Shown one piece after another: positions 11,656 through 22,600 of a stretch of DNA of 64,000 nucleotides. The notes under the pieces are model-generated. The model had not been told where the DNA came from, searched no databases, and worked only from the letters and a program-made list of their open reading frames with translations. The position numbers were made by a program, and so were the translations under genes. The stretch's first letter is position 1; every line of letters begins with the position of its first letter. The stretch lies in contig WHVA01000452.1 in assembly GCA_015179125.1 (NCBI GenBank), positions 1 through 64,000 of the forward strand, given 5' to 3'. The stretch comes from Gautieria morchelliformis. Its lineage: Eukaryota; Basidiomycota; Agaricomycetes; Gomphales; Gomphaceae.

Positions 11656-12155
11656 GTATGCATGCATAACTTCATGTAGTAGCAAACAATGCTGTTTGAT
11701 GTAGCATGATGTGGCTTGATGGAATTTCGGGGACAGGGGGTGTTTGTCAGGGAGGCAAGCTGTGTGGCTGCCCTGTGTGGCGCGATTAGGGTGCAAAGCA
11801 TGTTGGATGTTGTTGGCCTGGTGATTGATAAGAGTTGTGGATGGCGAAACAGGTATTTGTGAATTCAGTAATGGCGTGTCTTGCATATAAAGATGGAGGA
11901 AAGCTAAAGCGATGAGGGCAGACCAAAGCCTTGGAGGTCTGCGCAAAGTAAGTGTACTAGGTACTTAGATACACCCACTTGCACCCACCAGTGCAATCTG
12001 TAGCTCAATAATACCCAACAGCAAAATCGGTAAAAACTTTAAGCATTTTAAAACGGTTTATAAGCTATGTACTATACGTCAGGCATATAATTATTATATA
12101 TGACGTTACAGGGCCTTGTAGACCACTCTCGTTTCACACAAGACTAGGTGGATGC

Positions 12156-12801
12156 TGTCAAGATTGGTTTTCAGGTGTTAATATCGTGTATTAGTGAACA
12201 CAGCGAATGCCCGAATAACTTGTGCGAATAAGTATGCCGTTCGGCGAATAGGTGAACCAATGAATGTTCACAAGGTAAGAGGGTTGCCTGAACGGGGCTC
12301 CCCCTATCTACAGTCGTAGTGAAATAACCCGTGGCTCTTGACGATGTAACGTGCAAGGTCTCACGGAAGGGCTGTCTAAGTCTCGACAATCCCTTTGCTG
12401 GTGAAGGTGCTCCTTCGGAGCCCTTCGCCAACAGCACAGGAAATGGTTCGAAGGCTAAGGTAACGAAGATGAAGTATGAGAACTCACCAGTGATGCCTAA
12501 GTCCTCTGCTAGTCGAGGATGGAAATCTCCAAGAGAAGGCTTAAGACAATGACCACAGTGAGGTCAAAGCTGCATGAGATGAACGACGTATGATAATTGA
12601 ACTGGGGAATATACATGCGAATGTAAACTACTTATATCGAATGCTCGTAAGGTATCAGCGAATAGGAAAGAGGCTGTCATGAGTCAGGGTTGGATAGGGG
12701 TGCGCAGTCATGATACTAAGTAGATGGAATAAACATACAATAGAGTGAGGGGAGAATGCGAACATGAAACGACGGAGAGTAAAGGGGGCGAAGGCACGTA
12801 T
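12156..12801 (+). repeat. Solo LTR (family 1), left part, split by Copia-A
   Basis: It starts TGTCAAGATTGG, the same as the complete LTR at 55665-56700, and breaks off where Copia-A begins. The rest resumes at 23313. The 5 bases before it are GATGC (12151-12155), matched by GATGC at 23702-23706 after the right part. Without Copia-A it would be about 1.03 kb. It contains the GGTGAAGG/CCTTCGCC hairpin at about 12400-12430. Confidence 0.8.
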
Positions 12802-13289
12802 TGTTGGGTGCATTTATGCTCCTGCACCAAAATCAAGCATAATATATTCAATTTATTGTGTGGTGTTTCAATATTTTCTCATACTGTTCTTGTACCATGC
12901 ATCCACTTCTCTGCTTATTTTCGAAATTTTCTAGTCACTCCCTATCTCTCCATTCCATTCTGTTATTTCTATTTTCACAGGCGGCTGCACCCAGCGGAGT
13001 TTGAAATGACTTCGACGCGCGAGCCCTTGGGCGCTAAAGGGCCGGGTGCACGTATATGCCTTGTGAGACAGGATAGTGCTCCTCTCTCAGTGACAATAAA
13101 TTCACTGAGAGAGGCGAGTAGTATCTTTCATATTTACATAGCATGTTGACTGAAAATCATGTAGTGTATTTGATTCTAGGTATTGTATTAATACCTTAGT
13201 GACAATAAATTCACTGAGAGAGTATATTTGATTCTAGCTTTCTAAGAACTCTACCGAACCTTCCCTGCCATAGCCCCTAGTTGCTTACA
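12802..13289 (+). repeat. Copia-A 5' LTR
   Basis: A 488-bp direct repeat with TG...CA ends (TGTTGGGTGCAT to TTGCTTACA). It contains the hairpin CCTCTCTCAGTGA / TCACTGAGAGAGG and a second partial copy of it. It is a relative of the Copia-B LTR, with conserved blocks such as GGCTGCACCCAGCGGAGT. Confidence 0.92.
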
Positions 13290-13295
13290 AGGGTT

Positions 13296-14423
13296 ATGGG
13301 CCCCGCAGACACTTCGCAGAAGCTTTTGGGTGTGGAGAAGCTTGCAACAGATGGAAGTAATTGGCCTCTGTGGCGAGCTACTCTCACAAGTTATTTTGAG
13401 TCCAAAAATCTACTCAGGCATATAGAAGGGAGAGCCATTTGACCTCCTGATCCTCCAGTCATGCCCCCAGGCAATATTCTCACAGAAGCTGAGGAAACTC
13501 AGATAGAGAAGGCTGAGGAGAAGCTGGAGAAGTATCTTGCCAGAGAAGGACAGGCAAAAACCCAAATAATCGTCTCAGTGTCAGAGTCACTAGCTCTGAT
13601 GCTACAGAAGAGACATACAGCAAAAGAAGTCTGGGATGCATTGGTCAATGAGATGACCAAAAAGCCCAAGATGGTCCTCACCAACCTACAGAGACAGCTT
13701 CGCAGTATGAGGTGTCCTGAGGATGGAGACTTGAGAGATCACTTGGACAAGGCCCAAGACCTCTATGCTCGTCTCAATGAGATGGGAGCCAGAATTTCTG
13801 AAGGAGAGTTCACCGACATCATCCTTGCATCACTTCCACCCTCCTATGAGGCAGTTATGAATGCCCTTACCACGTCGCTCGAAGAATGTGGAATGCCCTT
13901 AGTGCCTGATGATATTATCAGAGTACTAAAGGCTCAATATGACAGGAGAAAGACCCTCAATATTTCACAAGAAGAGCAGGCATTTATTGGTTCATCTACG
14001 AAAGGGCAGAAGGGCCGGAAAGACCCGAAGGTGCCTGCATGCACTAATTGCCACAAGCCTGGACATGCTATAGAGAGTTGCTGGGCTAAAGGAGGTGGTA
14101 AAGAAGGCCAGGGGCCACGTCAGAAGAAGAAAGCGAAAGCCAAAAAGAAGAAGGGCAAAGCCAAGGCGAATGTTGCCGAAGAAGTGTCCTCTGAGGAGGA
14201 TGAGAGTGGCAGTCCAGCCGCTTTCGCCAACTTTGACTGCTCTAATTTGAGTAGTTTATCTCTGGACACTGTTGTTATCCTCGACACTGGAACGACCGCA
14301 CATATGACCCCTCACAAGAATTTATTGAGGGATTACAGTCCATTCTCACAGCCGCGCACAATTCGTGCAGCCAACAAAGGCACTTTTGATGCCTTCGGTT
14401 CAGGCTCACTCGTGCTATCTAAC
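13296..14423 (+). pseudogene. Copia-A gag and start of protease, 5' half
   Basis: The start codon at 13296 lies inside the primer-binding site (GGGTTATGGGCCCC), as in Copia-B. A TGA at 13440-13442 interrupts the frame where Copia-B has AGA. The rest encodes a Gag with the TKKPKMVLTNLQRQLRSMR segment, a CCHC knuckle (CTNCHKPGHAIESC, about 14040-14083), a Lys-rich tail and the protease active site DTGTT (about 14284). The frame is cut at 14423 by Copia-B; the downstream half resumes at 19687. The reading that runs into the Copia-B LTR is an artefact of the insertion. Confidence 0.88.
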
Positions 14424-14920
14424 TGTTGGGTGCATTTATGCTCCTGCACCAAAATCAAGCATAATATATCCAATTTGTTGTGTGGCCTTCCAATTTCTTC
14501 TCACATTGTTCTTGTATTATGCATCCATTTCTCTGGTTATTTTCGAAATTTTCCACTCATTCCTTATCTCTCTATTTCATCTTGTTATTCCTACTTTCAC
14601 AAGCGGCTGCACCCAGCGGAGTCTGAAATGACTTCGACGCGCGAGCTCTTGGGCGCTAAAGGGCCGGGTAGTAGTACATGCGCAGTGGAACACATTTCCC
14701 CTCTCTCAGTGACCACTAAATTCACTGAGAGAGGCAAGTAAATTAGTCTAGTAGTCTTTGCATTTATTGACCTAGAAATCCTCTGTAGTGAATTGATTTC
14801 TAGGTAGTGTATAATATATTTAGAGTGACCACTAAATTCACTGAGAGAGTGAATTGATTTCTAGTCTATTCTTTTGAATAACAAGTCCATACCTACTGCC
14901 TATAATTCCTGTCCTCAACA
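14424..14920 (+). repeat. Copia-B 5' LTR
   Basis: It begins TGTTGGGTGCAT and ends GTCCTCAACA. It carries two perfect hairpins: CCTCTCTCAGTGA (14700-14712) with TCACTGAGAGAGG (14722-14734), and ACCTAGAAATC (14770-14780) with GATTTCTAGGT (14795-14805). A further copy of the AGTGACCACTAAATTCACT segment follows at about 14825. It should hold the promoter and polyadenylation signals, which I did not map. Confidence 0.93.
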
Positions 14921-14936
14921 GGGTTATGGGCCCCGG
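14921..14936 (+). promoter_or_regulatory. Primer-binding site overlapping the gag-pol start codon
   Basis: GGGTTATGGGCCCCGG follows the 5' LTR directly. It closely resembles the complement of the initiator tRNA-Met anticodon arm, the half-tRNA primer known for Drosophila copia. The ATG within it (14926-14928), which pairs with the CAU anticodon, is also the first codon of the long frame. Copia-A has the same arrangement at 13290-13305. Confidence 0.75.
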
Positions 14937-17900
14937 AGACACTTCTGAGAAGCTATTGGGTGTTGAGAAGCTTGCTACTGATGGAAGTAATTGGCCATTG
15001 TGGCGAGCCACTCTCATCAGCTATTTCGAGTCCAAAAATCTACTCAAGCATGTAGAAGGGAGAGTCACTAGACCTCCTGATCCTCCAGTCATGCCCCCAG
15101 GCCATATTCTTACAGAAGCTGAGGAAACTCAGATGGATAAGGCTGAGGAGAAGCTGGAGAGATACCTTGCTAGAGAAGGACAAGCCAAGACCCAAATCAT
15201 CGTCTCAGTGTCAGAGTCATTAGCTCTGATGCTACAGAAGCAGAAGACAGCAAAAGAGACTTGGGATGCATTGGTCAATGAAATGACCAAAAAGCCCAAG
15301 ATGGTCCTCACCAGCCTGCAGAGACAACTCCGCAGTATGAGATGTCCTGAGGATGGAGACTTGAGAGATCACTTGGACAAGGCCCAAGACCTATATGCTC
15401 GTCTTAATGAGATGGGAGCTAGAGTTTCTGAAGAAGAATTCATGGACATAATCCTTGCGTCACTTCCACCATCCTATGAGGCAGTCATGAATGCCCTTAC
15501 AACTTCGCTTGAAGAATGCGGGATGCCATTGGTCCCTGATAATATCATTAGGGTACTAAAGGCTCAGTATGACAGGAAGAAAACACTCCCGCAAGAAGAG
15601 CAGGTGTTTATTGGTTCATCTACTAAGAAGGACCAGAAGGGGCAGAAGGCGCATGTATGCACCAACTGCAAAAAGCCTGGACATTCCATCGAAAATTGCT
15701 GGGCTAAAGGAGGTGGTAAAGAAGGTCAAGGACCACGTCAGAAGAAGAAAGCCAAAGGCAAGAAGAAGAAGAAGGGTAAAGCAAAAGCGAATGTTGCCGA
15801 AGAAGAGTCTACTTCTGAGGAAAGTGATGATGGGCATCTTGCCTTCACCAATTTCGACGAGTGCTCTAATTTCAATTTGAGCACATCCTCAGGAGTTATA
15901 GTCATACTCGATACCGGAACGACATCGCATATGACTCCTCACAAAAATTTATTGAGGAACTACTGTCAATTCTCACAGCCGAGGACTATCCGAGCAGCCA
16001 ACAAAGGTACCTTTGATGCCTTCGGCTCAGGACTGCTCGTATTATCCAATAAGGTTGGAGATAGAACAGTAGAAGTCACGTTGCAAGATACATACTATGC
16101 ACCCAAAATTGCTGCTACCCTCGTCTCGATCGGTCGGTGCGATGATGCTGGCTACGACATTCGACTCGGTGGCCAGAAATGCACAATATCTAATGCTGCT
16201 GGAAAAGTATTGATGCAAGCACCGAAAGTCAATGGCTTATATCGACTAGACCTCCAGTCACCAAGTGCTCAAGCCCATATGTGTTTATCTGCCATGGAAA
16301 TTCATCAAAAGATGGGGCACATCTCGCAGAAGTCCCTACAACATCTATTAAATCATGGCATGATATTGGGCATTGAACTGAGCTCCACAGGCGATAGAAT
16401 TGTCTGTGATGCGTGTATTCAGGCCAAGATTGCGCGCAAACCTCTTCCTCGAGAACCCAGAGACCGAACATCAAAATTCGGTGACAGAATTTATTCTGAT
16501 GTCTGGGGACCTGCAAGACACCTCACGATCGATAAGAAGTCATATTATGTCTCCTTTATCGATGACTACTCAAGAGAATCGGTGATCTATCTCATGGCGA
16601 ACAAATCAGAAGCATTCTCAAAGTACAAGCTCTATGAGGCTTTAATGCTTCGACAGAGAAATGTGCACATCAAGGCACTTGTTTCTGATCGAGGGGGCGA
16701 GTATACGAGCTCTGAATTCGAACAGCATCTAGCCAAACAAGGCACGAAGCATCAGTTGACGGTACACGACACACCAGAGTCCAATGGTGTTGCGGAACGC
16801 CTGAACCGAACTCTCACTGAGAGAACTCGTGCCATGCTGCTAGAATCAGGCCTTCCTAAGATATTATGGGGCTATGCGATACAGCATGCCAATTATCTTA
16901 GGAACAGGACGCATACAAGAGCTCTACCAGATAAAACGCCCTACGAGATGATTCACCATGAAAAACCGAATCTCAAAGACATTCACGCGTGGGGAACTGA
17001 AATTTACGTTAAAATCACTCAGGGAGATAAATTGGCAGCTCGTGCCAAGAGAGCTCGGTGGATAGGAATTTCTGCGCAGAGCCATGGTCATTATGTTTAT
17101 TGGCCTGACTCGCACAAAGTTTCTGTCGAACGGAACGTTGTCTTTGATTCAGAAATGAAGAAGGGAAAGGTCCCAATCATTTCTATTGAGGAATCCAAGC
17201 TACCTACGTCTAAAGAAGAGAAAAAGGCCATTCCGGCATCAGTGCCTGTGCCCGGTCGCTTAGTCAGCGAAGAGGCAAAGATCGAAGAAATTGATGAAAG
17301 TGCACCGGAAGAATATCTTGAAAAGCTGCAACCTATTCAGGGAGTTGATGACAGACCTAGAGAAGCTGAACCGATAAGGAGAAGCGAAAGGATCCGTCAA
17401 CAACAAGTGCAGCCGGCCCCATCAGGTCCCGTGACAAGATCTCAAACTCAGAGACAAACTGGCGCACATATGACTACGCTAGCTTACGAGGACGTTGAGG
17501 ACCATAAAGAAGTTTTATTCGACCAAGAATTATCCTCCGAGATTGATGGCATCAGTAGCTATGAGTGTGCCATCAGTGCGTTTCTAACCGACGGTCAAAA
17601 CAATAACAAGGCGCCGGATTTGAGTCAAATTGAACCTAGCAATGCAGACGAAGCTCTGAATAATCCTATATGGAAGAAATCAATGGACAAAGAGTATGAG
17701 GCCCTAATCGACAAGGGAGTGTGGGAACGAGCCAAACCACCTCCTGGAGCCAATATTGTCGGTAATAAATGGGTCTATCTTTGGAAGCGTAATCCAGAAG
17801 GGAAACCAATAATGCCTAAATCGAGAATGGTCGCCCAAGGCTTCACACAGAAGTTTGGAGTCGACTATGATGAGACATACTCACCTGTTGCTCGGTTATC

Positions 17901-19170
17901 CTCCCTACGGATCATATGTGCCATTGCTGCTAGGAATGACTGGCCTATTCATCAAATGGACGTGGACTATGCATACCTCAATGCTACGTTGCCCGAACCT
18001 ATTTACATGAAGCAGCCGTATGGATATGAGTCAGGAGACAAAGGCGAAGTGCTACTTTTGAAGAAAGCACTCTACGGCCTCAAGCAATCTGGAAGAGAAT
18101 GGTACAAACGTCTAAGTGGTGAATTCCACAAGTTAGGATTCACTACGTCAGCCACAGATGGGGCTGTATTTTATAGACGTGGCGGAAAGGGGCATGTGAT
18201 CATTGCAACAGCTGTGGACGACCTTACCATCACAGCTGAGAATCAATCAGTCCTGGACGAAGTCAAACGAGATCTTGCTCAGGTCTTCAGTATGAAAGAT
18301 CTAGGCGAGATTCATTGGCTATTGAATCTCAAAATCGAAAGAGACTGGCAGAAGAAGACCATTGCAATTTCACAACCTGCATACATCGAGAAGATCATCA
18401 AAAAATTTAATCTCGAAGATGCAAAGACTTATGCTACGCCTCTTGATCCAGCCGTAAAATTATCTAAAGACCAATGTCCTTCTACAGAGAGAGGCAAGAA
18501 AGCCATGTCGAAGTTTCCATACAGGCAAGCTATAGGATCACTGATGTGGGCGGCTGTAGCCACTCGACCTGACATTGCATTTGCGGTGTCATTACTCTCG
18601 CAATTCCTTGAAAATCCAGGTGGCACACACTGGAATGCAGTCAAACGTGTCTTCAAATATTTGAAAGGCACGAAGCATTACAAGCTCACACTTGGAAGAA
18701 ATCAAGACGGCTTGATGGGGTATTCAGATGCGGATTGGGGTTCACAGAGTCATAGGCGTTCGTATTCGGCATACTTATTTCAGATTGATGGAGGCACTGT
18801 TTCATGGAGTTGCCAGAAACAGTCGATAGTAGCCCTCTCATCAACTGAAGCCGAATTCGTCGCCCTGACCCATGCGGGCAAAGAGGCTCTTTGGATGCGC
18901 CATTTTATTTCTGAAATATTCCAACCACTGAACAGACCCATCCAAGTTTATTCAGACAATCAATCAGCCATTGCCATCACGTATGGCACCCAACAACACA
19001 CGAGAACCAAGCATTTTGACATCCGATTATATTTCCTTCGAGATATAATCAAAAATCAACAAGCCAAGCTCGTTTATTTGCCAACCGAACAAATGTTGGC
19101 AGATATCCTCACTAAAGGACTTCCTAGTCCTAGAGTGAAGATTCTCAACGAGCAAATCGGAATATATTAA
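14926..19170 (+). CDS. Copia-B Gag-Pol polyprotein
   Basis: This 1414-residue polyprotein supplies everything needed to copy and insert the element. The N-terminal Gag (about 1-240) includes DGSNWPLWRATLISYF and a UBN2-like helical region. A CCHC knuckle (CTNCKKPGHSIENC, about 245-258) is followed by a Lys-rich stretch. Protease has DTGTT near 329. Integrase has an HH-CC finger (HQKMGH near 459, CDACIQAK near 495) and a catalytic triad in SDVWGP (about 525), SDRGGEY (about 588) and ESNGVAE (about 618). Reverse transcriptase runs from about 945 with AVDDLT near 1098, a Copia variant of YVDD. RNase H has SDADW, SSTEAEF and SDNQSA. I chose the ATG at 14926 because the next in-frame ATG would remove the conserved N-terminal Gag segment. 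There are no internal stops or shifts. Gag and Pol share one frame, so the Gag:Pol ratio must be set by processing or splicing. Confidence 0.95.
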   Translation: MGPGDTSEKLLGVEKLATDGSNWPLWRATLISYFESKNLLKHVEGRVTRPPDPPVMPPGHILTEAEETQMDKAEEKLERYLAREGQAKTQIIVSVSESLALMLQKQKTAKETWDALVNEMTKKPKMVLTSLQRQLRSMRCPEDGDLRDHLDKAQDLYARLNEMGARVSEEEFMDIILASLPPSYEAVMNALTTSLEECGMPLVPDNIIRVLKAQYDRKKTLPQEEQVFIGSSTKKDQKGQKAHVCTNCKKPGHSIENCWAKGGGKEGQGPRQKKKAKGKKKKKGKAKANVAEEESTSEESDDGHLAFTNFDECSNFNLSTSSGVIVILDTGTTSHMTPHKNLLRNYCQFSQPRTIRAANKGTFDAFGSGLLVLSNKVGDRTVEVTLQDTYYAPKIAATLVSIGRCDDAGYDIRLGGQKCTISNAAGKVLMQAPKVNGLYRLDLQSPSAQAHMCLSAMEIHQKMGHISQKSLQHLLNHGMILGIELSSTGDRIVCDACIQAKIARKPLPREPRDRTSKFGDRIYSDVWGPARHLTIDKKSYYVSFIDDYSRESVIYLMANKSEAFSKYKLYEALMLRQRNVHIKALVSDRGGEYTSSEFEQHLAKQGTKHQLTVHDTPESNGVAERLNRTLTERTRAMLLESGLPKILWGYAIQHANYLRNRTHTRALPDKTPYEMIHHEKPNLKDIHAWGTEIYVKITQGDKLAARAKRARWIGISAQSHGHYVYWPDSHKVSVERNVVFDSEMKKGKVPIISIEESKLPTSKEEKKAIPASVPVPGRLVSEEAKIEEIDESAPEEYLEKLQPIQGVDDRPREAEPIRRSERIRQQQVQPAPSGPVTRSQTQRQTGAHMTTLAYEDVEDHKEVLFDQELSSEIDGISSYECAISAFLTDGQNNNKAPDLSQIEPSNADEALNNPIWKKSMDKEYEALIDKGVWERAKPPPGANIVGNKWVYLWKRNPEGKPIMPKSRMVAQGFTQKFGVDYDETYSPVARLSSLRIICAIAARNDWPIHQMDVDYAYLNATLPEPIYMKQPYGYESGDKGEVLLLKKALYGLKQSGREWYKRLSGEFHKLGFTTSATDGAVFYRRGGKGHVIIATAVDDLTITAENQSVLDEVKRDLAQVFSMKDLGEIHWLLNLKIERDWQKKTIAISQPAYIEKIIKKFNLEDAKTYATPLDPAVKLSKDQCPSTERGKKAMSKFPYRQAIGSLMWAAVATRPDIAFAVSLLSQFLENPGGTHWNAVKRVFKYLKGTKHYKLTLGRNQDGLMGYSDADWGSQSHRRSYSAYLFQIDGGTVSWSCQKQSIVALSSTEAEFVALTHAGKEALWMRHFISEIFQPLNRPIQVYSDNQSAIAITYGTQQHTRTKHFDIRLYFLRDIIKNQQAKLVYLPTEQMLADILTKGLPSPRVKILNEQIGIY

Positions 19171-19183
19171 GCTTGAGGGGGCG

Positions 19184-19681
19184 TGTTGGGTGCATTTATG
19201 CTCCTGCACCAAAATCAAGCATAATATATCCAATTTGTTGTGTGGCCTTCCAATTTCTTCTCACATTGTTCTTGTATTATGCATCCATTTCTCTGGTTAT
19301 TTTCGAAATTTTCCACTCATTCCTTATCTCTCTATTTCATCTTGTTATTCCTACTTTCACAAGCGGCTGCACCCAGCGGAGTCTGAAATGACTTCGACGC
19401 GCGAGCTCTTGGGCGCTAAAGGGCCGGGTAGTAGTACATGCGCAGTGGAACACATTTCCCCCTCTCTCAGTGACCACTAAATTCACTGAGAGAGGCAAGT
19501 AAATTAGTCTAGTAGTCTTTGCATTTATTGACCTAGAAATCCTCTGTAGTGAATTGATTTCTAGGTAGTGTATAATATATTTAGAGTGACCACTAAATTC
19601 ACTGAGAGAGTGAATTGATTTCTAGTCTATTCTTTTGAATAACAAGTCCATACCTACTGCCTATAATTCCTGTCCTCAACA
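19184..19681 (+). repeat. Copia-B 3' LTR
   Basis: A 498-bp direct repeat of 14424-14920, differing by one extra C in the run near 19460. It is followed by the CTAAC target duplication, where the Copia-A frame resumes. Confidence 0.93.
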
Positions 19682-19686
19682 CTAAC

Positions 19687-22600
19687 AAGGTTGGAGATAA
19701 GACTGTGAACATTACATTGAAGGATACGTTCTACGCGCCCAAAATGGCTGTTACCCTGATCTCGATCGGCCGGTGTGATGATGCAGGCTATAACACACAA
19801 ATAGCTGATCAGAAATGCACAATATCCAATCGTAAAGGCAGGATATTGATGCAAGCACCGAAGCTGAATGGCTTATATCGATTTGATTTACAACACACAA
19901 GTGCCGAAGCGCATATATGCGCATCAGCCATGGAGATACATCAGAAAATGGGGCACATTTCACAAAAGTCCCTACAGCATTTGCTCAACCGTGGCATGAT
20001 ATTAGGCATTGAATTGAGCTCAAAACGTGACAAGGTTGTTTGCGATGCGTGCATTCAGGCGAAGATTGCACGCAAATCACTTCCTCAGGAACCCAGAAGC
20101 CGATCATCAAAATTCGGTGACAGAATTTATTCTGATGTCTGGGGACCAGCGAGACACTCCACAATTGACAAGAAATCCTATTATGTGTCTTTCATCGACG
20201 ACTACTCAAGAGAATCGGTTATCTATTTGATGGCAAACAAATCGGAAGCATTTTCAAAATACAAACTCTACGAGGCCTTGATGCTTCGACAGAGGAACGT
20301 GCACATCAAAGCACTTGTTTCCGACAGAGGGGGCGAATATACAAGCTCGGAATTTGAACAGCATTTAGCCAAGCAAGGCACGAAGCATCGGTTAACCGTG
20401 CACGACACCCCAGAGTCAAATGGTGTTGCTGAACGTTTAAACCGAACTCTAGTTGAAAGAGCTCGTGCCATGCTATTGGAATCAAGTCTTCCTAAGACTC
20501 TATGGGGGCATGCAATTTTGCATGCCAACTATCTTAGGAATCGGACACACACAAGAGCTTTGCCAGACAAAACCCCTTTTGAAATGATCCATCACGAGAA
20601 ACCGAACCTGAAAGACATACACGTGTGGGGAATTGAAGTCTACGTTAAAGTCAAAGAGGGAAACAAACTAGCAGCCCGTGCCAAAAGAGCTCGGTGGATA
20701 GGAATCTCTGGACAGAGCCATGGTCACTGCATCTACTGGCCTGACTCTCAGAAGGTTTCTGTCGAGCGGAATGTTATATTTGACTCAGAGATGAAGGGGG
20801 GCAAAGCTCCAATCATTTCTATTGAAGAGTCACAGCTACCTACGTCCAGGAAAGTGATACAGGCCATTTCGGCGCCAGCACCCATGCCTAGTCGCTTAGT
20901 CAGCGAGGAGGCAAAGATCGAAGAAATTGACGATAATGAACCAGAGGAACGTCTTGAAGAGCTGCAACCCAGTCAGACTGTTGATGTCAGACCTAAAGAA
21001 GCTGCTCCAACAAGGAGAAGCGAGAGAATCCATCAGCAGCAGGTGCAGCCGGCCCCAAGTGGTCCCGTAACAAGATCTCAAACTAAGAGACATGCTGGTG
21101 CAGATATCACTACACTAGCTTACGAGGACATTGAGGACCATCAAGACAAATTATTCGAACAAGATTTATCCTCTGTCACTGACGGCATCAGTGATTATAA
21201 CCTTGCCATCAGTACACTTTCGACCTCCGATCAAAACAAAGATAAGGTGCTGCCGGATTTGAATCAGACTGAGCCTAGCAATGCAGATGAAGCTTTAAAT
21301 GATCCTATGTGGAAAGCATCGATGGATAAAGAGTACAAGGTGCTACTTGACAAAGGTGTATGGGAAGTGGTTAAACCACCTCCTGGGGCAAATATTGTCG
21401 GAAATAGATGGGTATTCCTCTGGAAACGCAATCCAGAAGGTGAACCCATCACACCTAGATCGAGGATGGTCGCCCAAGGCTTTACACAAAGTTTTAGAGT
21501 CGACTACAATGAAACTTATGCACCTGTTGCTCGGATGACTTCCTTACGGATTATATGTGCCATTGCTGCCAGGAACAACTGGCCTATTCACCAAATGGAT
21601 GTGGACAGTGCGTATTTGAATGCTACACTGCCGGAACCTATTTACATGAGACAGCCGTATGGATATGAGACCGGAGACAAAGATGATGTCCTCCTGCTGA
21701 AGAAAGCACTTTACGGCCTCAAACAATCTGGAAGGGAATGGTACAAACGTCTGAGTGGTGAATTTCTCAAGTTAGGATTCACTAAATCAGCTTTGGATGG
21801 AGCTGTATTTTGCAGACGTGGACCGAGAGGGCATGCGATTATTGCGATGGCAGTAGACGACCTCACTATCACAGCTGAGAGTCAACCAATCCTCGATGGG
21901 GTAAAGCATGATCTTGCCCAGATCTTCAGTATGAAAGATCTAGGCGAGATTCATTGGCTTTTGAACCTCAAAATCGAAAGAGATTGGAATAACAAATCGA
22001 TTGCAATATCACAAGCCGCATACATCCAAAAAATCATCAAAAAATTCAATCTGGATGATGCCAAAACATTTTCCACGCCTCTCGACCCAGCCGTTAAATT
22101 ATCCAGAGACCAATGCCCTTCTACAGATGAAGACAAACAGAAGATGTGTCAAGAATTCCATACAGACAAGCGATAGGATCATTGATGTGGGCAGCAGTAG
22201 CCACTCAACCGGACATTGCATTCGCAGTGTCATTACTTTCTCAATTCCTCGAAAACCCAAGTCCAACACATTGGCATGCAATCAAACGTGTCTTTAAATA
22301 TCTAAAAGGCACGATGGACTACAAATTGACACTTGGGAAAAATCGAGACGGCCTCATTGGGTATTCAGATGCGGATTGGGCTTCTCAAGAGCACAGGCAC
22401 TCATACTCGGCTTATATATTTCAGATTGATGGAGGGACAGTATCATGGAGTTGTCAAAAACAATCCATAGTAGCCCTATCATCAACTGAAGCCGAATTCG
22501 TTGCTCTGACTCATGCGAGCAAAGAAGCCTTATGGATGCGCCACTTTATTTCTGAAGTATTCCAACCGCTGAATTGCCCCATCAAACTTTATTCAGACAA

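Larger units (their letters stand above)
9601..11946 (-). pseudogene. Decayed LINE (non-LTR retrotransposon) ORF2, C-terminal half
   Basis: Read on the minus strand, this is the 3' half of a LINE ORF2 close to the one at 41252-42939. The order is RT C-terminal region (11946-11656, with LHEVMHAY, then 11114-11010), RNase H (about 10729-10163) and a C-terminal zinc-finger region (about 9900, CTACRGADE). In RNase H the expected YSDGS box reads FSDRS, and the HKDIRGNGRADEEA helix is present. It is broken by a hAT-like MITE at 11115-11655, by a 101-bp tandem array between RT and RNase H, and by frame shifts. The left end abuts the tail of the DUF6533-like gene; no oligo(A) tail is visible. RNase H plus a CCHC-type finger suits fungal Tad1-type LINEs, but the clade is inferred. 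Confidence 0.65.
14424..19681 (+). mobile_element. Copia-B: intact Ty1/Copia retrotransposon
   Basis: A 5258-bp complete element with LTRs of 497 bp (14424-14920) and 498 bp (19184-19681). By eye they differ only by one C in a run. A perfect target duplication CTAAC flanks it (14419-14423, 19682-19686). It has a primer-binding site at 14921-14936, a purine tract GAGGGGG just before the 3' LTR, and one unbroken gag-pol frame of 1414 codons. The domain order Gag, protease, integrase, reverse transcriptase, RNase H is that of Ty1/Copia. It sits inside a close relative, Copia-A. It could be competent for movement, but this is inferred from integrity only. Confidence 0.93.

Noticed and set aside
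19173..19480. Small proteins read from Copia LTRs (also at 12745, 14365, 22789)
   Set aside because: These frames lie in LTRs and repeat wherever the LTR repeats; they are by-products.
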